A DNA stretch of 64,000 bases from Albugo candida (GCA_905220665.1 CAJNAR010000168.1:62001-126000), one strand, 5' to 3'; numbered from the stretch's first letter, positions 31,088 through 42,957 are shown. Notes: generated from the sequence alone by a model not told the origin. Numbers and translations are program-made.

Positions 31088-31285
31088 TCAAGTCGTTTTA
31101 ATCAAGAACTGCTCCATTCGTCGACCTTCCTCTACGTTTCCAGCTTTATTAAATATTTGCATCTGTACGCGGAGCTGTTCTTGTGATCGCATTGCATGAA
31201 CCTTCTCCGTGTCCATTCTTTGCAGTAATGCTATAAACTCGTCTTTGTCCTGGCATTCTTGTGCGGCTTGACGCTCCTTGCGCAT
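31088..31285 (-). CDS. small basic coiled-coil ORF, probably the 3' exon of a gene
   Basis: The frame encodes 65 charged residues (Glu, Gln, Lys and Arg rich) from the ATG at 31285. The open frame extends upstream with a Lys/Arg-rich stretch (KKQSKDKHRSKDHG) as far as a stop near 31390. This looks like the C-terminal part of a small nuclear-type protein whose first exon was not found. It converges with AspRS, with only 15 bp between the stop codons. Family not recognised. Confidence 0.35.
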   Translation of the reverse strand: MRKERQAAQECQDKDEFIALLQRMDTEKVHAMRSQEQLRVQMQIFNKAGNVEEGRRMEQFLIKTT

Positions 31286-31551
31286 GTATCCTCCATCCGT
31301 AAGTGGATTCCTTCCATGATCCTTGCTCCGATGCTTATCCTTGCTCTGCTTTTTGCGTATGCCTTCATTTCGTACGCCTCGAAATCATAAAACTTTACAT
31401 GTGGCAGCGTCGCAGTATTGAAATTTTCTCGAAATTACTCGATGACTTCTCGCTCAAAGCCATTGAAATTTTGTAACTAAACCATCAACGCTCAGACTCA
31501 TTCCCGATAAACAAAGTGTGACACCTATCTGCTTGACATTTCGAACCACGC

Positions 31552-32080
31552 TTAACGAAACACATTTCGACTGAAAATGGCTTTCGCGAATGATTCCATA
31601 CTTCCCATACTCAAGGTGAACAGTTCTATCCCGTTCAATAGGAGCTGACTAGCTTGATATGCAACCAGCAAAGTGATACGTTTGGACTGTTGTCCAAATG
31701 AACCCATGCTGCCAGAGCGATAGTAATTCATACTATTCATACGATATTTGCTTATGTCACTGAAAATAGCAAGCACACGTCCGAAACATTCCACCGCGGC
31801 TTGTCGCATGCATTAATACATGCGTATCATCCCCTCCAAGAAATCCTTGTACAAAATCTTTGAGATACACTCATGAATCACGCACACGAATTCGAAATGC
31901 GTCTTCGAGGAGCTGATACTCAACATTTACCAAGAGACGGATCAACAAACGTACACATGCAGCGCTCACCATGACAACCATGACGATCGGCAAAAATACA
32001 AACGCCTGCCGCCAACAGCATATTGTCAAAAACTAAAGTGTATCTTGGTCGCCATCAGCTATGCATTCATTCAAGCGGCT
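31552..32080 (-). CDS. possible exons of an unrecognised gene
   Basis: Two minus-strand open stretches may belong together. One, near 32075-31873, starts after a TTTAG acceptor-like site and encodes a hydrophobic segment (VFLPIVMVVMVSAACVRLL) followed by NVEYQLLEDAFRIRVRDS and a stop. The second (31809-31552) encodes 85 residues ending MESFAKAIFSRNVFR. No reading frame or intron joins them convincingly. It could be a small membrane protein gene or a decayed fragment. Confidence 0.25.
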
Positions 32081-32189
32081 TTGTACACTTTTCGTATCTA
32101 AATTAATTTTTTCCAATAAAGCGTGCAATATGTGAGCTGCGTTGATGGACGTAATGGAGAATTTCTGTCAAGAGACCAAATCTTCAACA

Positions 32190-32815
32190 TGACAACGCGC
32201 CCAGCAACCCCGAGAATGAAACCTGCGAATATGCGTCCCACTTCGCAACCCAATTCAAAGAGCCACACGACCAACTCTTACCCCATCCGACAAACTAGCT
32301 CAACTCGAGCGAGAATTGAACGGCTAAGAGGTGAGAACTTAATTCTCAAAAACGATTTTCAGACGAGCAGAAAAATGTTTGCCGAAGAACAGGCGATATC
32401 GCACCATCAAAGTATTCAATTTCAACTAGTCCTGGAAGACAACCGTATATTCAAACAAAAGTTGGGCAGCTCGAATCTGAAATTGCATCGCAATAGGCGA
32501 GAATTCATGAGCTCACTTTGCGCTTATCTAATTACGCCTACAGAGATTCTTTGAGTGGTGACTCTAGATTATGCAATATTGGAACGCTACTGTGTTGCAC
32601 TCGGCCAATTGCTCTCTGGACTCTATGAACGCGTCTTTTGTCTTACACAATTCCGCCTCAACTTGTTGTGATCGGCGTTTTCTTGTCCTAATAGAATTTG
32701 GCCGTGAGCAACACAGTAGCGTTCCAATAAAGCCCGTCAAGGTCAAATAATCCAACTACAAGCAACTAAGAAGAAATTGCAGCGTCAGATAAGACGTAAT
32801 AATTACAAATAGCAA
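32190..32815 (+). pseudogene. distant coiled-coil family relic with an inverted internal segment
   Basis: The frame from 32190 begins MTTRPATPRMKPANMRPTSQ and continues with RARIERLRGENLILKNDFQ, recalling the family pattern of a basic Pro/Thr-rich head followed by LQRLRKENESLRREIG. Downstream, near 32755-32820, the remnants QATKKKLQRQIRR and NYK resemble the family C-terminus. Between them the coding segment lies on the opposite strand (minus-strand frame at 32755-32564, KRRSQQVEAELCKTKDAF), bounded by an inverted repeat. The copy is much more diverged than blocks A-D. Confidence 0.5.
32579..32727. repeat. inverted repeat bounding a flipped segment
   Basis: Arm 32579-32611 begins TTGGAACGCTACTGTGTTGC, and arm 32695-32727 is its reverse complement with about three differences. 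About 83 nt lie between the arms. The minus strand of the enclosed DNA reads as coiled-coil sequence similar to what should be on the plus strand, suggesting an inversion between the arms. Confidence 0.7.
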
Positions 32816-32829
32816 AATCCCGTCGGGGT

Positions 32830-33294
32830 CCGTACAAAGTGAACCCAACTAATTCTTTCAATCTTTGAAATCCCAAGTACCAGATGCATTATTATTTATT
32901 AATCATTTGTTCGCACGAGTGCATCTCGCCACGTTGACGATTATGGTCGCCAGTATCAATGTGCAAATTCTTGGCCTATGCGACAAGATATATCTTTAGA
33001 GAATACTAATGCAGAGCATGAGCGAGCGGAGGCCACTAAACATAATGTACAAGCGTCGTAAGGGGTACCGCATGTGATAGAACTCCAACATATCAGATCA
33101 AGCTGATTGTTTCTGCTAGACTACATCTGAGAACGAACCTGATCTGAGTTGTAGCAAGTAATGTTGAAGGAAACATGTTTCTGGTGTCTTCTGTATTGCC
33201 AGTCTCGTAAAAACATAAGGCAACTCAAAGCAATGACACCCTTCTGCATGGATCCTACTTCTCGTACAGGTATACGTGTGTCCAAAACACTTCC
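32830..33294. other. intergenic region downstream of the FANCB-like gene
   Basis: About 460 bp with no supported gene. A plus-strand open frame at 33161-33388 overlaps the 3' end of the FANCB-like gene and shows no conserved features, so it is treated as spurious. Confidence 0.4.
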
Positions 33295-36291
33295 TTATTT
33301 CGATTCCATGTCGCTAAAAACTTGTGTTCGACGCGCTCTCCGTGCGAGTAAAGCGAGTGCGTTCAAATCCGTTATCTTCTGCAATTGACATGGCCAAGAG
33401 ATTCCTCCACGCGTAGAATTCTCTTCTCTAGCATTCCATTCCAATGGTAGCATCAGTCTTTGTAGGCTACGCATCTCAATGAGCAAGGAAGCGTGTAACC
33501 TCGTTAACAAATCAAGATCTGCCTTCTCCGATGTGGCAACATTCCAACAGATATGAAAAGCCCCCGGATGCGCTTGCAAAATCAATTGTATGCACCAAAT
33601 CAAACTAGACCAGGACGTCCATAGACTCAACATGACGAATTGACGCCGAATTATTATGTATTCGACCACACCTTTTAACTCTTCGACTCGAACTTTGAGC
33701 ATATCAGACGGGAAAATAGTCCTGAGGTTGCACCCCTTTGATACTAATAGGAGTGGGGTCCAAACCGATGAGGCAAGAGGACAAGACAGTTTAGGCTTTG
33801 GTCGATGGAGAAATTGAGCAGGATGGAGTGTTATACATCCAACAAAGCATGAATCATGAGAGGGTAGGAACTCTAGTGGATGGGTACGAGTATACATATG
33901 ATCGCCACATTCGGTTTCGGTAGATGCATGTAGATGAATCCCCACGATTACTTTTCCGAGGTTTGGTACCGTGGAATTCCATACGACAGGGACCTTCCAA
34001 TCAACAGAGAAATTTGCGCTTTTGGATGCAGCAAGTGTTTGAATAGATGACACAGAATACGAATTTGCTGGTATCTTGCTGCCATTTTGGTTGCAGGTAG
34101 AGCAGGAAGTGCAAATTGTGACAAATGCTTGGGTGAGGCTGACGCTTGAACCATTACGTATTTCAAGCTGAAGAGAAATCGTACTTTGAGATGGGTCGAA
34201 AAGCGTGATGCTATGGCTGATGATTGCGAACACTTCATAGCTGTGATTTCCAGCAGCCTTACTACCCAAATCAGCATGCATCGGTACTGTATCAACGGGT
34301 TGAGGCTTTCTTCTCATGCCTTCACGCGCCTGAGCATCCACACTAATCACTTGTATCATAGACGCTTTATGGCTGCCAAGTGAAAGCCTGCGGTATGGAA
34401 TGTTTTCAAGCAGTATTCTACTCAACGTCATTTTCTTCCCTTGGAGTGTCTTCTGGGTGTCGTTATACTGATCAATCAAGAGGCTGTTCATATGTGCCAC
34501 GAGATTCAATTTATCTCGAACGACAGATTCCGTACGCTCGAGTTCTCTTTTGCCTAATTCAACACGGATTTCCAAAGAGCGAAGTAGGTTGGCTAGCTGT
34601 TGGGTATCCTGTCGGAGCTTATCGCCAAAGGTAGCAGGAAGGTGGGTTGATTTGTTCTTATTGAGATATTTCTCCACGCGACGTACATGAAGCGGTAGCA
34701 ATGGGACGTCTTGACTCGACTCGATTTTCCGTAATTGCCGAACAGTATCCGCATCGTCCTCGAATGTTCGCTTCAAAATAACTTTTTTACAGGTCAGATG
34801 GACCGCATCCCATCCGGTTTGCTCTTGAAGTGACATTACAATTGCATGATGAAACTTCTCGACGACAAAATCGCTTAAAGAGATGTTTTTCTCTCGGACG
34901 ACATTGGAAAGGATGATTTGAATCGATTCAGGGTCCAAATGACAATTGAAAATCTCACCAACATACTCGAAATGTTGCGATAAACGAAGCCGCAACATTT
35001 TTTTATGGCTTCGTTCGATGAACACGATGAAGCAAGATGCTGCTATATCGGAACAGTATACTGCACATACAATTGCGCCGGACTCTTCATCCAATGAGCT
35101 TCTGTGAGCTAGCATGATACTACACTCGAAAAAGTGAGAAATCTATTCATATATATCAAATCGTTTGCAAGACTTACATATCTCGTGGAGTTGCTAGAAG
35201 GTCCGAGGATGCACAGAGAACGTTATTCTGGTAGAGCTTCAGTCTATTGTGAGTTGTACCGACCATCATATACTCGTCCGGTCCAGGGAAGGAACACGTT
35301 TGCGTGAACGGAGAAAAGCTTTCGATTTTATTTTTTGGGGCGATGAAAGCACAGGTGACTTGCTCTTGTCCTTTACGACCGCAATACTCATTGAGCCAGT
35401 GTTCACCACAGCGATTCCCTGAATTCGATTTTCCCGTGTTCTTTGCAATACACAAGCGGGTCCAAAAGTGATAATTGTCCGCTCCATCCGAACAGATCGA
35501 CGTATTCTGCGTCGATGAACTCGATAATATAATATGTGCCAAAATATAATCAGAATCTTCTAAATAATGAAAGCGTTGGCATGAAAATTCCGTCCGTCTA
35601 AAACTTCCATCGTCCAGACGCATCTTGCTCCATGAGGCCGGAGGTGATATTTTCTCTGTCAATACGATCTCAAAAGGGAGATTATCATCCATCGATGCAT
35701 GCACCACGTGAATGGCTTCGGAAGCATAATCAAAAATCACAAGGAATGGACCATCCAAAAGTATCATTTGCAATGTCGATGCGGTGGCGTTGTTCGACTC
35801 AAGTGTTAGTGTAGAGTATAATTCTACTTTCCATGACTCTCCTCCTTGTTGTGGACTCCACGTTTTCATCAAGATGTAAAAATATAAACTTGTACTACTA
35901 TGTGATTGTGAGATACCGTCGCTATTCCCATAGCTTGCATCATGTGGCTGGGCAAGAACGATCAAAGGAAGCTCCCTACAGTCGAAACTATTTGCACCAG
36001 ATGACACAGAAATATAGCGTACTTTCCATACATTGAGATTGATTCCACAAAAACTTTCTTTACAGTTTTTATTTCCATCGATTCACTCGCGTCGTGTTGA
36101 AAGGGATACGTTCGTTTGTGCTCCTTGAGTTTTACTTTGCCTTTTCTCGATGCTTTGTCCACGTTCACATCATCTCCATCAAACGCATGCAACAAATGAC
36201 GTACTTCGAGTTCGATAGTACCATCGGACGCAGAAATGCGAAGAGAAGCGATGCAAGGCATCCCATCGGATAGGAAGCTCCATGCCGTCAT
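33295..36291 (-). CDS. FANCB-like protein (tentative), multi-exon
   Basis: The 3' exon is 35119-33295 and the exon before it ends at 35178; the 58-nt intron (35120-35177, GTAAGT...TGTAG) joins ATPRDI-IMLAHRSSLDEE in frame. The upstream open frame extends to about 36050. The start codon is probably the ATG at 36291, but one more small intron between about 36225 and 36050 is needed to change frame and is not resolved. The product is about 900-950 residues: an N-terminal beta-rich half (GPFLVIFDYASEAIHVV, a GTTHNRLKLYQNNVL block) and a C-terminal half with a short coiled coil (LEIRVELGKRELERTESVV). The order and several blocks remind me of the Fanconi anaemia core subunit FANCB, which would act in interstrand-crosslink repair. 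This rests on remembered family pattern only. Confidence 0.5.
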
Positions 36292-36330
36292 TTAGCCTAA
36301 TTTAGGGAGAACCACATAAAGCTAAGCGAA

Positions 36331-38257
36331 TTGGACCGTTTATTATGTGGTTTCATTCCGAAGCGCCATTTTGTATCAATGCAGCGCTCCTCCAATGCAA
36401 AATGGCGCTCCAGTAAAACCCGGATATTTTTCCTTCTCTGCTTATCACCGTTTCTATTGATTGCTTTGTTTATTTGGTGGGCATTGGGACGGCTTCTGAC
36501 GCTCTCCTCTTGGATCGTGGGAGCGACATTCATTACGCTTTCGTGGGTTCTGTATTTTCTACAGCTACCGTCTCAAGCGCTCCTTTTAGTCGACCTGCCT
36601 ATCACCATCACTGTAATTATGCTCGCGTGGATCTTTCTACTCCCTCAGCATCTTTTGCACGTCACTCGAAACACAGGCTACAAATTTCTGATTCGCGCAA
36701 GCGTTTGGATGGTGTTATTGGCGTACTCTCTTGCGCGCCGATGGACAGTTGCCAATCCATCCGATCAAACTATAGCAATACTGAACGTATATGTCTTTCT
36801 TACGTCTATTTTTCCATTGTGGCATTTGATCACAGATCTTCGATTGTGGGTTCCTGCCAATGAAATTGATTTGGAGATAGCGGAACGGAATATTTATGAA
36901 CAACACATCCAAAGTGAGTATCGTGTCAAGACAGTTGCTGGACTTGGAACGGTTCATGTGCCTTATTGTGGAGACGACAACTCAAATCCGTCATGTTTGG
37001 TGCTTCTTCACGGGTATCTTGCCGGAAATGCCTTTTGGGCTGCGGTGAGGTTGCAGGAATGCATGCATTCCATCGCATACGTCTGATCAATTTTTTCGGG
37101 TAGAGTCTCCAAGAACTGGCTAAGTCTTATGATCTGGTGTGGTGTGCAAGGATTCATTCTCTGACGTACTGACTTGACATGTGTTTGATGCAGTATGCAG
37201 TCGAATGGAAGGGTGTTGGACGCTCTGTACGTGCTCGGTACCGCCCAAAAAATGTAAGACATCAGCAGTTCATTCGGGTTATGAATGTAAATATACTGCG
37301 TCTATCAGCATGACGAAGCGGACAACTTCTTCGTAGAATCATTGGAAGAATGGAGGAAAACACTTGAGGTACGATATAAAGAGAACGATTAAGTGAATGG
37401 TCTTGATGAGGGCGTTTTCGTAGATGGATCGCTTTATTTTGTGCGGTCATTCCATGGGAGTAATTGATAATAGTTTTGTCACCTATGCCGGACGACGTAA
37501 CGCTGATATGTTGTTAGGGAATATATGCGACACACTATGCAGCAAAATATGGACGTCATATTGAGCAACTTTTGCTTGTATCACCAGCCGGAGTGAATCC
37601 ATCGACCTATGTTGGTAATAAGAAATTTCCATTGCTATATCGCGTCGCGAAGATGTTGCATTTGACCCCAATGGTACGTAGTCATCCGCGATGTTGCCTC
37701 ATGCTGCACAAGCTAACTATACGCCTTTATAAGTGGATCATTCGCTTTGTTGGGCCGTTTGGACAGCGATTAACGCGAGCAGCCATGCGCAGACGAATTT
37801 CACTAACAGCCACAACAAACGTCATTCGATGTGGTGACATGAACTTCGACGACATCACCTCGTATTCGTACCATAATTGGGCTCTGAAAGCTTCGACCGA
37901 TATTGCCATCTACACGCATCTTCATCCAGTACGATTGTTCAATTCGACTTCTCCGTCTCAACCTTGCTTGTATTTTCTCTGTAGGACATGAATGCCCACC
38001 ATGGTCCTATCTGCGATAGTTTCGGTCATAAGAAGATTAAGATCCCTGTCATCTTCATCTATGGCGGAGGAGACGACTGGATGAATCCTAGTTTCGGGGA
38101 GCAGCTTGTTCAGCGCTTGGAAAAAACGCAGTACGCAAAGTTCCACCTTGTTCCATATGCAGGTCACCAAGTTTTTATGGACAATCCAAAAGATTTCAAT
38201 CGCATTGTGATCGATTCGATACAAGAGTGCAGGAATACTTTGACACAAAATGCGTGA
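36331..38257 (+). CDS. membrane-anchored alpha/beta hydrolase (ABHD4/ABHD5-like)
   Basis: Seven exons: 36331-37044, 37104-37136, 37194-37253, 37309-37368, 37424-37459, 37518-37928, 37985-38257; 528 residues. The first about 180 residues contain several hydrophobic segments (IFFLLCLSPFLLIALFIWW is the first), so the protein is probably membrane-bound. The hydrolase domain begins CLVLLHGYLAGN. The nucleophile elbow is CGHSMGG. The acid lies in the FIYGGGDDWMNP loop and the catalytic His in YAGHQVFMDNP. Phrases such as AVEWKGVGRS and VSPAGVNP resemble the ABHD4/5 (CGI-58) group of lipid hydrolases or acyltransferases. The start codon is only 39 bp from that of the divergent FANCB-like gene; a downstream Met at residue 17 is an alternative. 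Confidence 0.88.
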
Positions 38258-38287
38258 ACGATTGCGTTTATCTCGTACTGACGTAAA

Positions 38288-38749
38288 CTAATCGTAAATT
38301 CCATTGTAAAATTGAAGAAGCTCTTGACGCTTTTTCTCGTACTGGAGATCTGCAGCTGATTGTTTAATTTTTCGCTTGATTTTCTTACCTGAAATTGCAC
38401 TTCGTAGCGTTTCCAAATTTGATGAGCAATTGGAATCGGATGATTCATTTCCCGTCTTTCTGAGCACCCGCTTTTTTTTCTTCCTTTTGGACTTTGATTT
38501 GCGCTCTTTTCCTTCTTTTTCATGCTGCATGGGCAAGATTGCTCATGTTTAAAGAGATGGAGTCAACGTGTCCGAACCTACCTTCTTTCGATGTAAATGC
38601 TTCGATTCGAGACTATCCTTGCAAGAGGACCGCCGGAATGAGCAATGATCTTTTTCTATGGAGTATCTTGAACGCTGCGAATGCTTCTGTCCTTCGCTGT
38701 AAGTGCGCGAATTTGGTGACGGAGAACGCTTCTTTATCCGCGACGCCAT
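38288..38749 (-). CDS. small Lys/Arg/Ser-rich basic protein
   Basis: Two exons (38749-38582 and 38524-38288) separated by a 57-nt intron give 134 residues. The sequence is extremely basic: an Arg/Ser-rich N-terminus, a central run KSKSKRKKKKRVLRK, and a short C-terminal helix ending LLQFYNGIYD. This composition suggests a nuclear or nucleolar protein, perhaps RNA-associated, but no domain is recognised. It is convergent with the hydrolase (30 bp between stop codons) and divergent from V-ATPase subunit C (104 bp between start codons). Confidence 0.7.
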
Positions 38750-38853
38750 TTGAACGTACCGTACCTAGCAAAAACATTCGGCTCCTTTTGGATCTTTCAA
38801 TTGCGATTCATTCACAGCACATTTTTCGCGATCAATTGACGTTAACATTTTTG

Positions 38854-40491
38854 ATGAGTCACTGGCTTGTTTCTGTGCCTAATGAAAAAAATCGGTCATC
38901 GGAAACAACCTTTCTTGAACTGAAGGCAGAAACCGCTTCATCTCGTCACAATTACGCCAGTAATATGTAGTTTTATCCGATTGTCATTTGCCCATTTGCA
39001 AGCTCTACTGATCTTCTAAATCAGCATGTTGCCGCATGGAATTACCCTCCGACTTACTCGTTGGAACTTTGGACTCACTGATGGTACCCATGCAAATAGA
39101 GTGAGCTCTTTGTTTGATACTAAGCATCGTTAGGCTCTCAGTGACGAGTTGCAGCGCGTCGATATGATTGTCGAAGGCATGGTCCGTAAGATCGAAAGGC
39201 AATTTCAGGAACTTCACGATAAAGATCAATCGCTCACTGTGGACGGAGGTTTGGTAGAATGAATATATTTGATACAAGTATGCTCACTGGGTTTAGTATA
39301 GTTCCTGTGGATCGTTACTTAGACTACTTTCAATGGGATGAAGCAAAGCATCCTCATCGTCGACCGCTTCCTGAAATTGTCAGCATCATCCAGAACGTAT
39401 GGCTTGCTGAAAATCAAATCGTCATCGATGATTGATCTTGCTCTCATCGTAGTCACTTGGAAAAGTGGAAGACGAAATCAAGCAGTTGAGCTCACGCTAT
39501 TCGGAGAAGAAGCAGTTATTGGCGCAGTTGCAGCGCAAAAAGGGGTATTTTTTGCATCACAGCTTAAATACCGCCAGAATTGACACTTCTCGCATTTGCA
39601 GCGGAAATTTACTCGTGGCGAATCTAAACGACATACTGACACCGGAAGTTGTGTCTTCAAGCGATTTTATCAATACAGATTATCTTCAGACATTGGTGGT
39701 CGTAGTACCAAAGTAAGCTCGGTTTTGTTTGCAAAAAGTGTGCAGTCGCTGAAAGATTACTACTCATTAGGAATTTGGAAGAGCAATGGAACACAGAATA
39801 TCACAAAATTGGTGAAAGCATCGTGGAGTACGCACCAGAAGGCTCACGAGAACCTGTTCGCGGTTCACCAGTAGTCCCTAATTCCAGTCGCAAGATATAC
39901 GCAGAAGGCGATACGATGCTGTACACTGTCACCATACTGAAAGGAAAGTATCAGCGTGGTCATGTAGATCCAGCAGGTGACTTTGAGCAAGGAAGTGTCG
40001 TTGATTATGTGGAAGATTTCAAATCACGAGCTCGTGAGAAACGATTCATCGTTCGTGAATTTAATTTCGATTCTACGTCACACGCGTCCAACGAAGAAGC
40101 TATCTCCCAATTGGAAGCGGAAGTCGACCGACTTCGTATCGGGCTGATTCGCTGGTGCAAAGCGCATTTTGGAGAAACTTTCATAGCATGGATGCATATA
40201 AAGGTTATACGAGTATTCGTGGAGTCAGTTCTCCGATACGGTCTTCCAGTCAACTTTGTAGTCATCTTGTATCATGTAAACTTTCTGCTGCCTGTGGTCG
40301 TCCACTGTTTACAGTGTCTCTGTTAGCCGCATCACGGAAAAGAGAAGAAACTGAAGAATGCCTTGAACAAGAAATACGCATATCTTCAGCCCAAGCAGTT
40401 TTCAGAAATGGAAGAAAGCGGCTCTGGCACCGCTCAAGAATTTTATTCTTACGTCATAAACGCATTCACTCCGCTTTCGACGGATTCTTAA
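38854..40491 (+). CDS. ATP6V1C: V-type ATPase subunit C
   Basis: Seven exons: 38854-38959, 39025-39083, 39134-39248, 39302-39396, 39453-39712, 39771-40257, 40327-40491; 428 residues. Exon 1 encodes MSHWLVSVPNEKN, the conserved V-ATPase C start (YWLISVP). Splicing restores LLVGTLDSLM-ALSDEL, LQTLVVVVPK-NLEEQW, KRFIVREF, FIAWMHIKVIRVFVESVLRY with GLPVNF, and the closing EFYSYVINAF. Subunit C links the V1 and Vo sectors of the vacuolar proton pump and is released on reversible disassembly. The most open single frame extends upstream of exon 1 into the promoter, but the family start is clear. The 3' intron acceptor chosen (40326) is the one that keeps the conserved KKLK frame. Confidence 0.93.
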
Positions 40492-40613
40492 GACATTTGA
40501 TTGCTTATTAATCGTACATTTTCTCCAATCACAATATGAATCAATTTGTTTTATCCAATGATCTATCCTGCTAGAGGCAAATTGATTGTATTGTCAAACC
40601 GCTGGACGAAAGA

Positions 40614-41824
40614 ATGGTCAAAACGACCGACATTGCGAAAAAAGCCTGCATTCGAGCGGTTCCTGGTTTCTTCGGCCACACCATTCGTCCTGGACAAGAA
40701 CTTGTATGGGAAAACAACGCGGATGAATTTTGCTTGCAATTAAGCTCGGCAGCATTAGGCAGCAAAGTCGAAATGGGTCGCACGACGCTATACGCATTTG
40801 CAAAGGACACCCGCGTCGCTCTTTGCACACTCAGTCCACAAATAAACGAACAGTGGAATGTGAATCATACTTTCACGTCATTCGACGGAGAAATAAGCTT
40901 TTCTTGTGACGGTGTTAATGAGATTCATTTAACAGGATTCATCGATGTTCAAGATGGCGAGGAAGAAGAATCCGAAGGTGACGATGAAGATGACGAGGAT
41001 GATGACGGTGATGATGAAGGCGAAATGGTTATTATAGGAGATGCACCATCTGAAGAAGAGAGCGACAATGAGTCTATACTGGTGGAAGCAAGCGAAGAAC
41101 GCTTTGAAATACTAGAGGAGCATCGACACGATGATGATTCTGCCACGCAGACCAAAAATACGCCAGAAAAGCCGAAGGAAAGGACACCAAAGAAGGCAGT
41201 AGATAGCAAAATTACGAAGACGGACAGCGCTCAAAGTATTGCATCGCCACCAAGTACAAGCAAAGCCAAAGCTGGTAAAACTACATCTGCTCAGAAAAAT
41301 ATGACCACTCCGCAAATGGAGCGCTCTAAAGGAGCTCATATGACCAGCTCTCAAAAAAAAAAGGCAGGTCAAACTCCACAAACGCCAAGTTCGGGTCAGA
41401 AACGTCACGCAACTGAATCATTGGAGGTACCAAAGAAAAGTCAGCGTGTTGTCAAAGGCGTTCAAGTCGTGGATCAGTAAGTCATTGTACACAATATCAA
41501 TCCTCTTCTATATTCAATGCTTATCGTTGTAGAGCCATAGGCAAGGGGCCAGCTATCCAGAAAGGCAAGCAAGTACGTGTTCTTTACAAAGGACGGCTTG
41601 AGAATGGTGAACAGTTTGATGCAGCAATGAATCGGAAAAGTCCATTCACATTCCGCCATGGTGTCGGTGATGTCATCAAAGGTATGGATTTCGGTATTGA
41701 AGGAATGCGATCCGGAGGAAAACGAACGATCACCATCCCACCGCACTTGGGATATGGCCGCTCGGGCGCTCCGCCTAAAATCCCGCGAAACGCGACACTC
41801 GTATTTGATATTGAGCTACTTTAG
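40614..41824 (+). CDS. nucleolar-type FKBP (nucleoplasmin-like plus FKBP domain)
   Basis: Two exons (40614-41476, 41533-41824), 384 residues. The N-terminal about 105 residues resemble the nucleoplasmin-like domain of Fpr3/Fpr4 and insect FKBP39 (FFGHTIRPGQELVWENN). An acidic tract follows (about 108-150, Glu/Asp-rich), then a Lys/Ser/Thr-rich linker, and a C-terminal FKBP domain: VRVLYKGRLENGEQFDAA, VIKGMDFGIEGMRSGGKR, PPHLGYG and NATLVFDIELL. Most drug-binding/active-site residues (Tyr, Asp, Val-Ile, Tyr of GYG, Phe) can be seen. Such proteins are nucleolar histone chaperones with prolyl isomerase activity. The 56-nt intron sits exactly between linker and FKBP domain. Confidence 0.93.
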
Positions 41825-42075
41825 TTAAAGTCAAATAAGTCTACTAGAAAACTATGTTTGAAAGTTGCGAATGTTTAGCCTTTAGCCCGATCAATTGTAG
41901 AGATACACTGCGTACATGATACAATCCACACGATCATGGAGATGAGCCCGAGTACAGATCTAGCAGCCCCGTTTCCAGCGATTATTTGTAGCGGTCTATA
42001 AACGGCTCAGCGTGTATTTTTAACAAAACACCAGTGGCATAAACGCTTACGAGCTCTCAAAGCACAATTCTCTAA

Positions 42076-42957
42076 TTGTCAGAGATGCCGGTTGCTGCTT
42101 CTTCGACCGTGGTGACGGGTTTATGCGTCGGACTCGTTACTTCTCTACTCACGTATAATGTGTTAACGCGACGAAGTGCATTGGCAACGACGTCCAGAGG
42201 CAAGAATTGTAACCATGAACACAAAAGGAAAGAATGCAAGCGCTCGGATGGCGACGACTTGCAGGCTCTGAGTGATGTTCCGGTGCAAAAACGCCCAAGA
42301 CTGTACGCCTCCATTGAAGAATTGACGTACGGAATGGATGCTGTTGCGTTGGTCAGTGGACGAGTACAATCACACGAGACTCCGAGCCGAATTGCCAATA
42401 TCGAAAGAAACTTTTTATTATCTCCGAGTCACCTTGCAACCATTCACGAGGTCACGGACAGCGACATAACCTCTGATGATGAGGCTCAGCATCGTAAACC
42501 CCGCTCTCCTTTCTTTGAAAATGCGGAATCGAAGCAGGAATCGCGTCATGTTGTCAGCGATCGGAAGGATTCACTCAGCTTGGACTTATCTTCCGCATGT
42601 GAACTCTCATCTTCATTGCCGCCAAGCCCATTCAAAAGCATGAAAAAGATTCGAAAGAAGAAGTTGATGTATCGAGTAAAAGGCTCCGATGATTCGAGTC
42701 AAATGTACCCAGCGTTTGACCGCATGCGACGACGTCGTTGTCGAAAATTACACACTAAAAGTTCAAGGCAGATCACTAACGAAAACACTCCGCTTTTTTG
42801 TCATATATTTGGAAACAACGACAAAACGATCGATCGCTTTGAAATTGAAAAGCATTCTATGAAGCAGAATGAAAAAGCTCAATGCGCTTCCAAAAGTCCG
42901 CATATTCAGCGAAGAGTAGAGCTTGTTATCGCGCCAAATAGCGTCAAATCTGCATAA
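42076..42957 (+). CDS. orphan protein with N-terminal membrane segment
   Basis: A single open frame of 293 residues. Residues about 10-28 (VVTGLCVGLVTSLLTYNVL) form one likely membrane-spanning or anchor helix, followed by a hydrophilic, Ser- and Arg/Lys-rich region with no recognised domain. Several short basic clusters (KKIRKKKLMYR, RMRRRRCRKL) could be nuclear or membrane-surface signals. Codon use and length suggest a true gene. It lies 250 bp downstream of FKBP and 120 bp from the end of the convergent CDK5RAP3-like gene. Confidence 0.65.
   Translation: MSEMPVAASSTVVTGLCVGLVTSLLTYNVLTRRSALATTSRGKNCNHEHKRKECKRSDGDDLQALSDVPVQKRPRLYASIEELTYGMDAVALVSGRVQSHETPSRIANIERNFLLSPSHLATIHEVTDSDITSDDEAQHRKPRSPFFENAESKQESRHVVSDRKDSLSLDLSSACELSSSLPPSPFKSMKKIRKKKLMYRVKGSDDSSQMYPAFDRMRRRRCRKLHTKSSRQITNENTPLFCHIFGNNDKTIDRFEIEKHSMKQNEKAQCASKSPHIQRRVELVIAPNSVKSA

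Noticed and set aside
35962..36007. Separate small genes in overlapping frames at the 5' end of the FANCB-like gene
   Set aside because: Most likely exons of one gene with an unresolved intron; the frame at 36007 begins with GTG, not ATG.
38494..38853. Upstream extension of the V-ATPase C first exon as a long ORF
   Set aside because: The extension overlaps the opposite-strand basic protein gene and has no conserved features; the family start MSHWLVSVP is at 38854.
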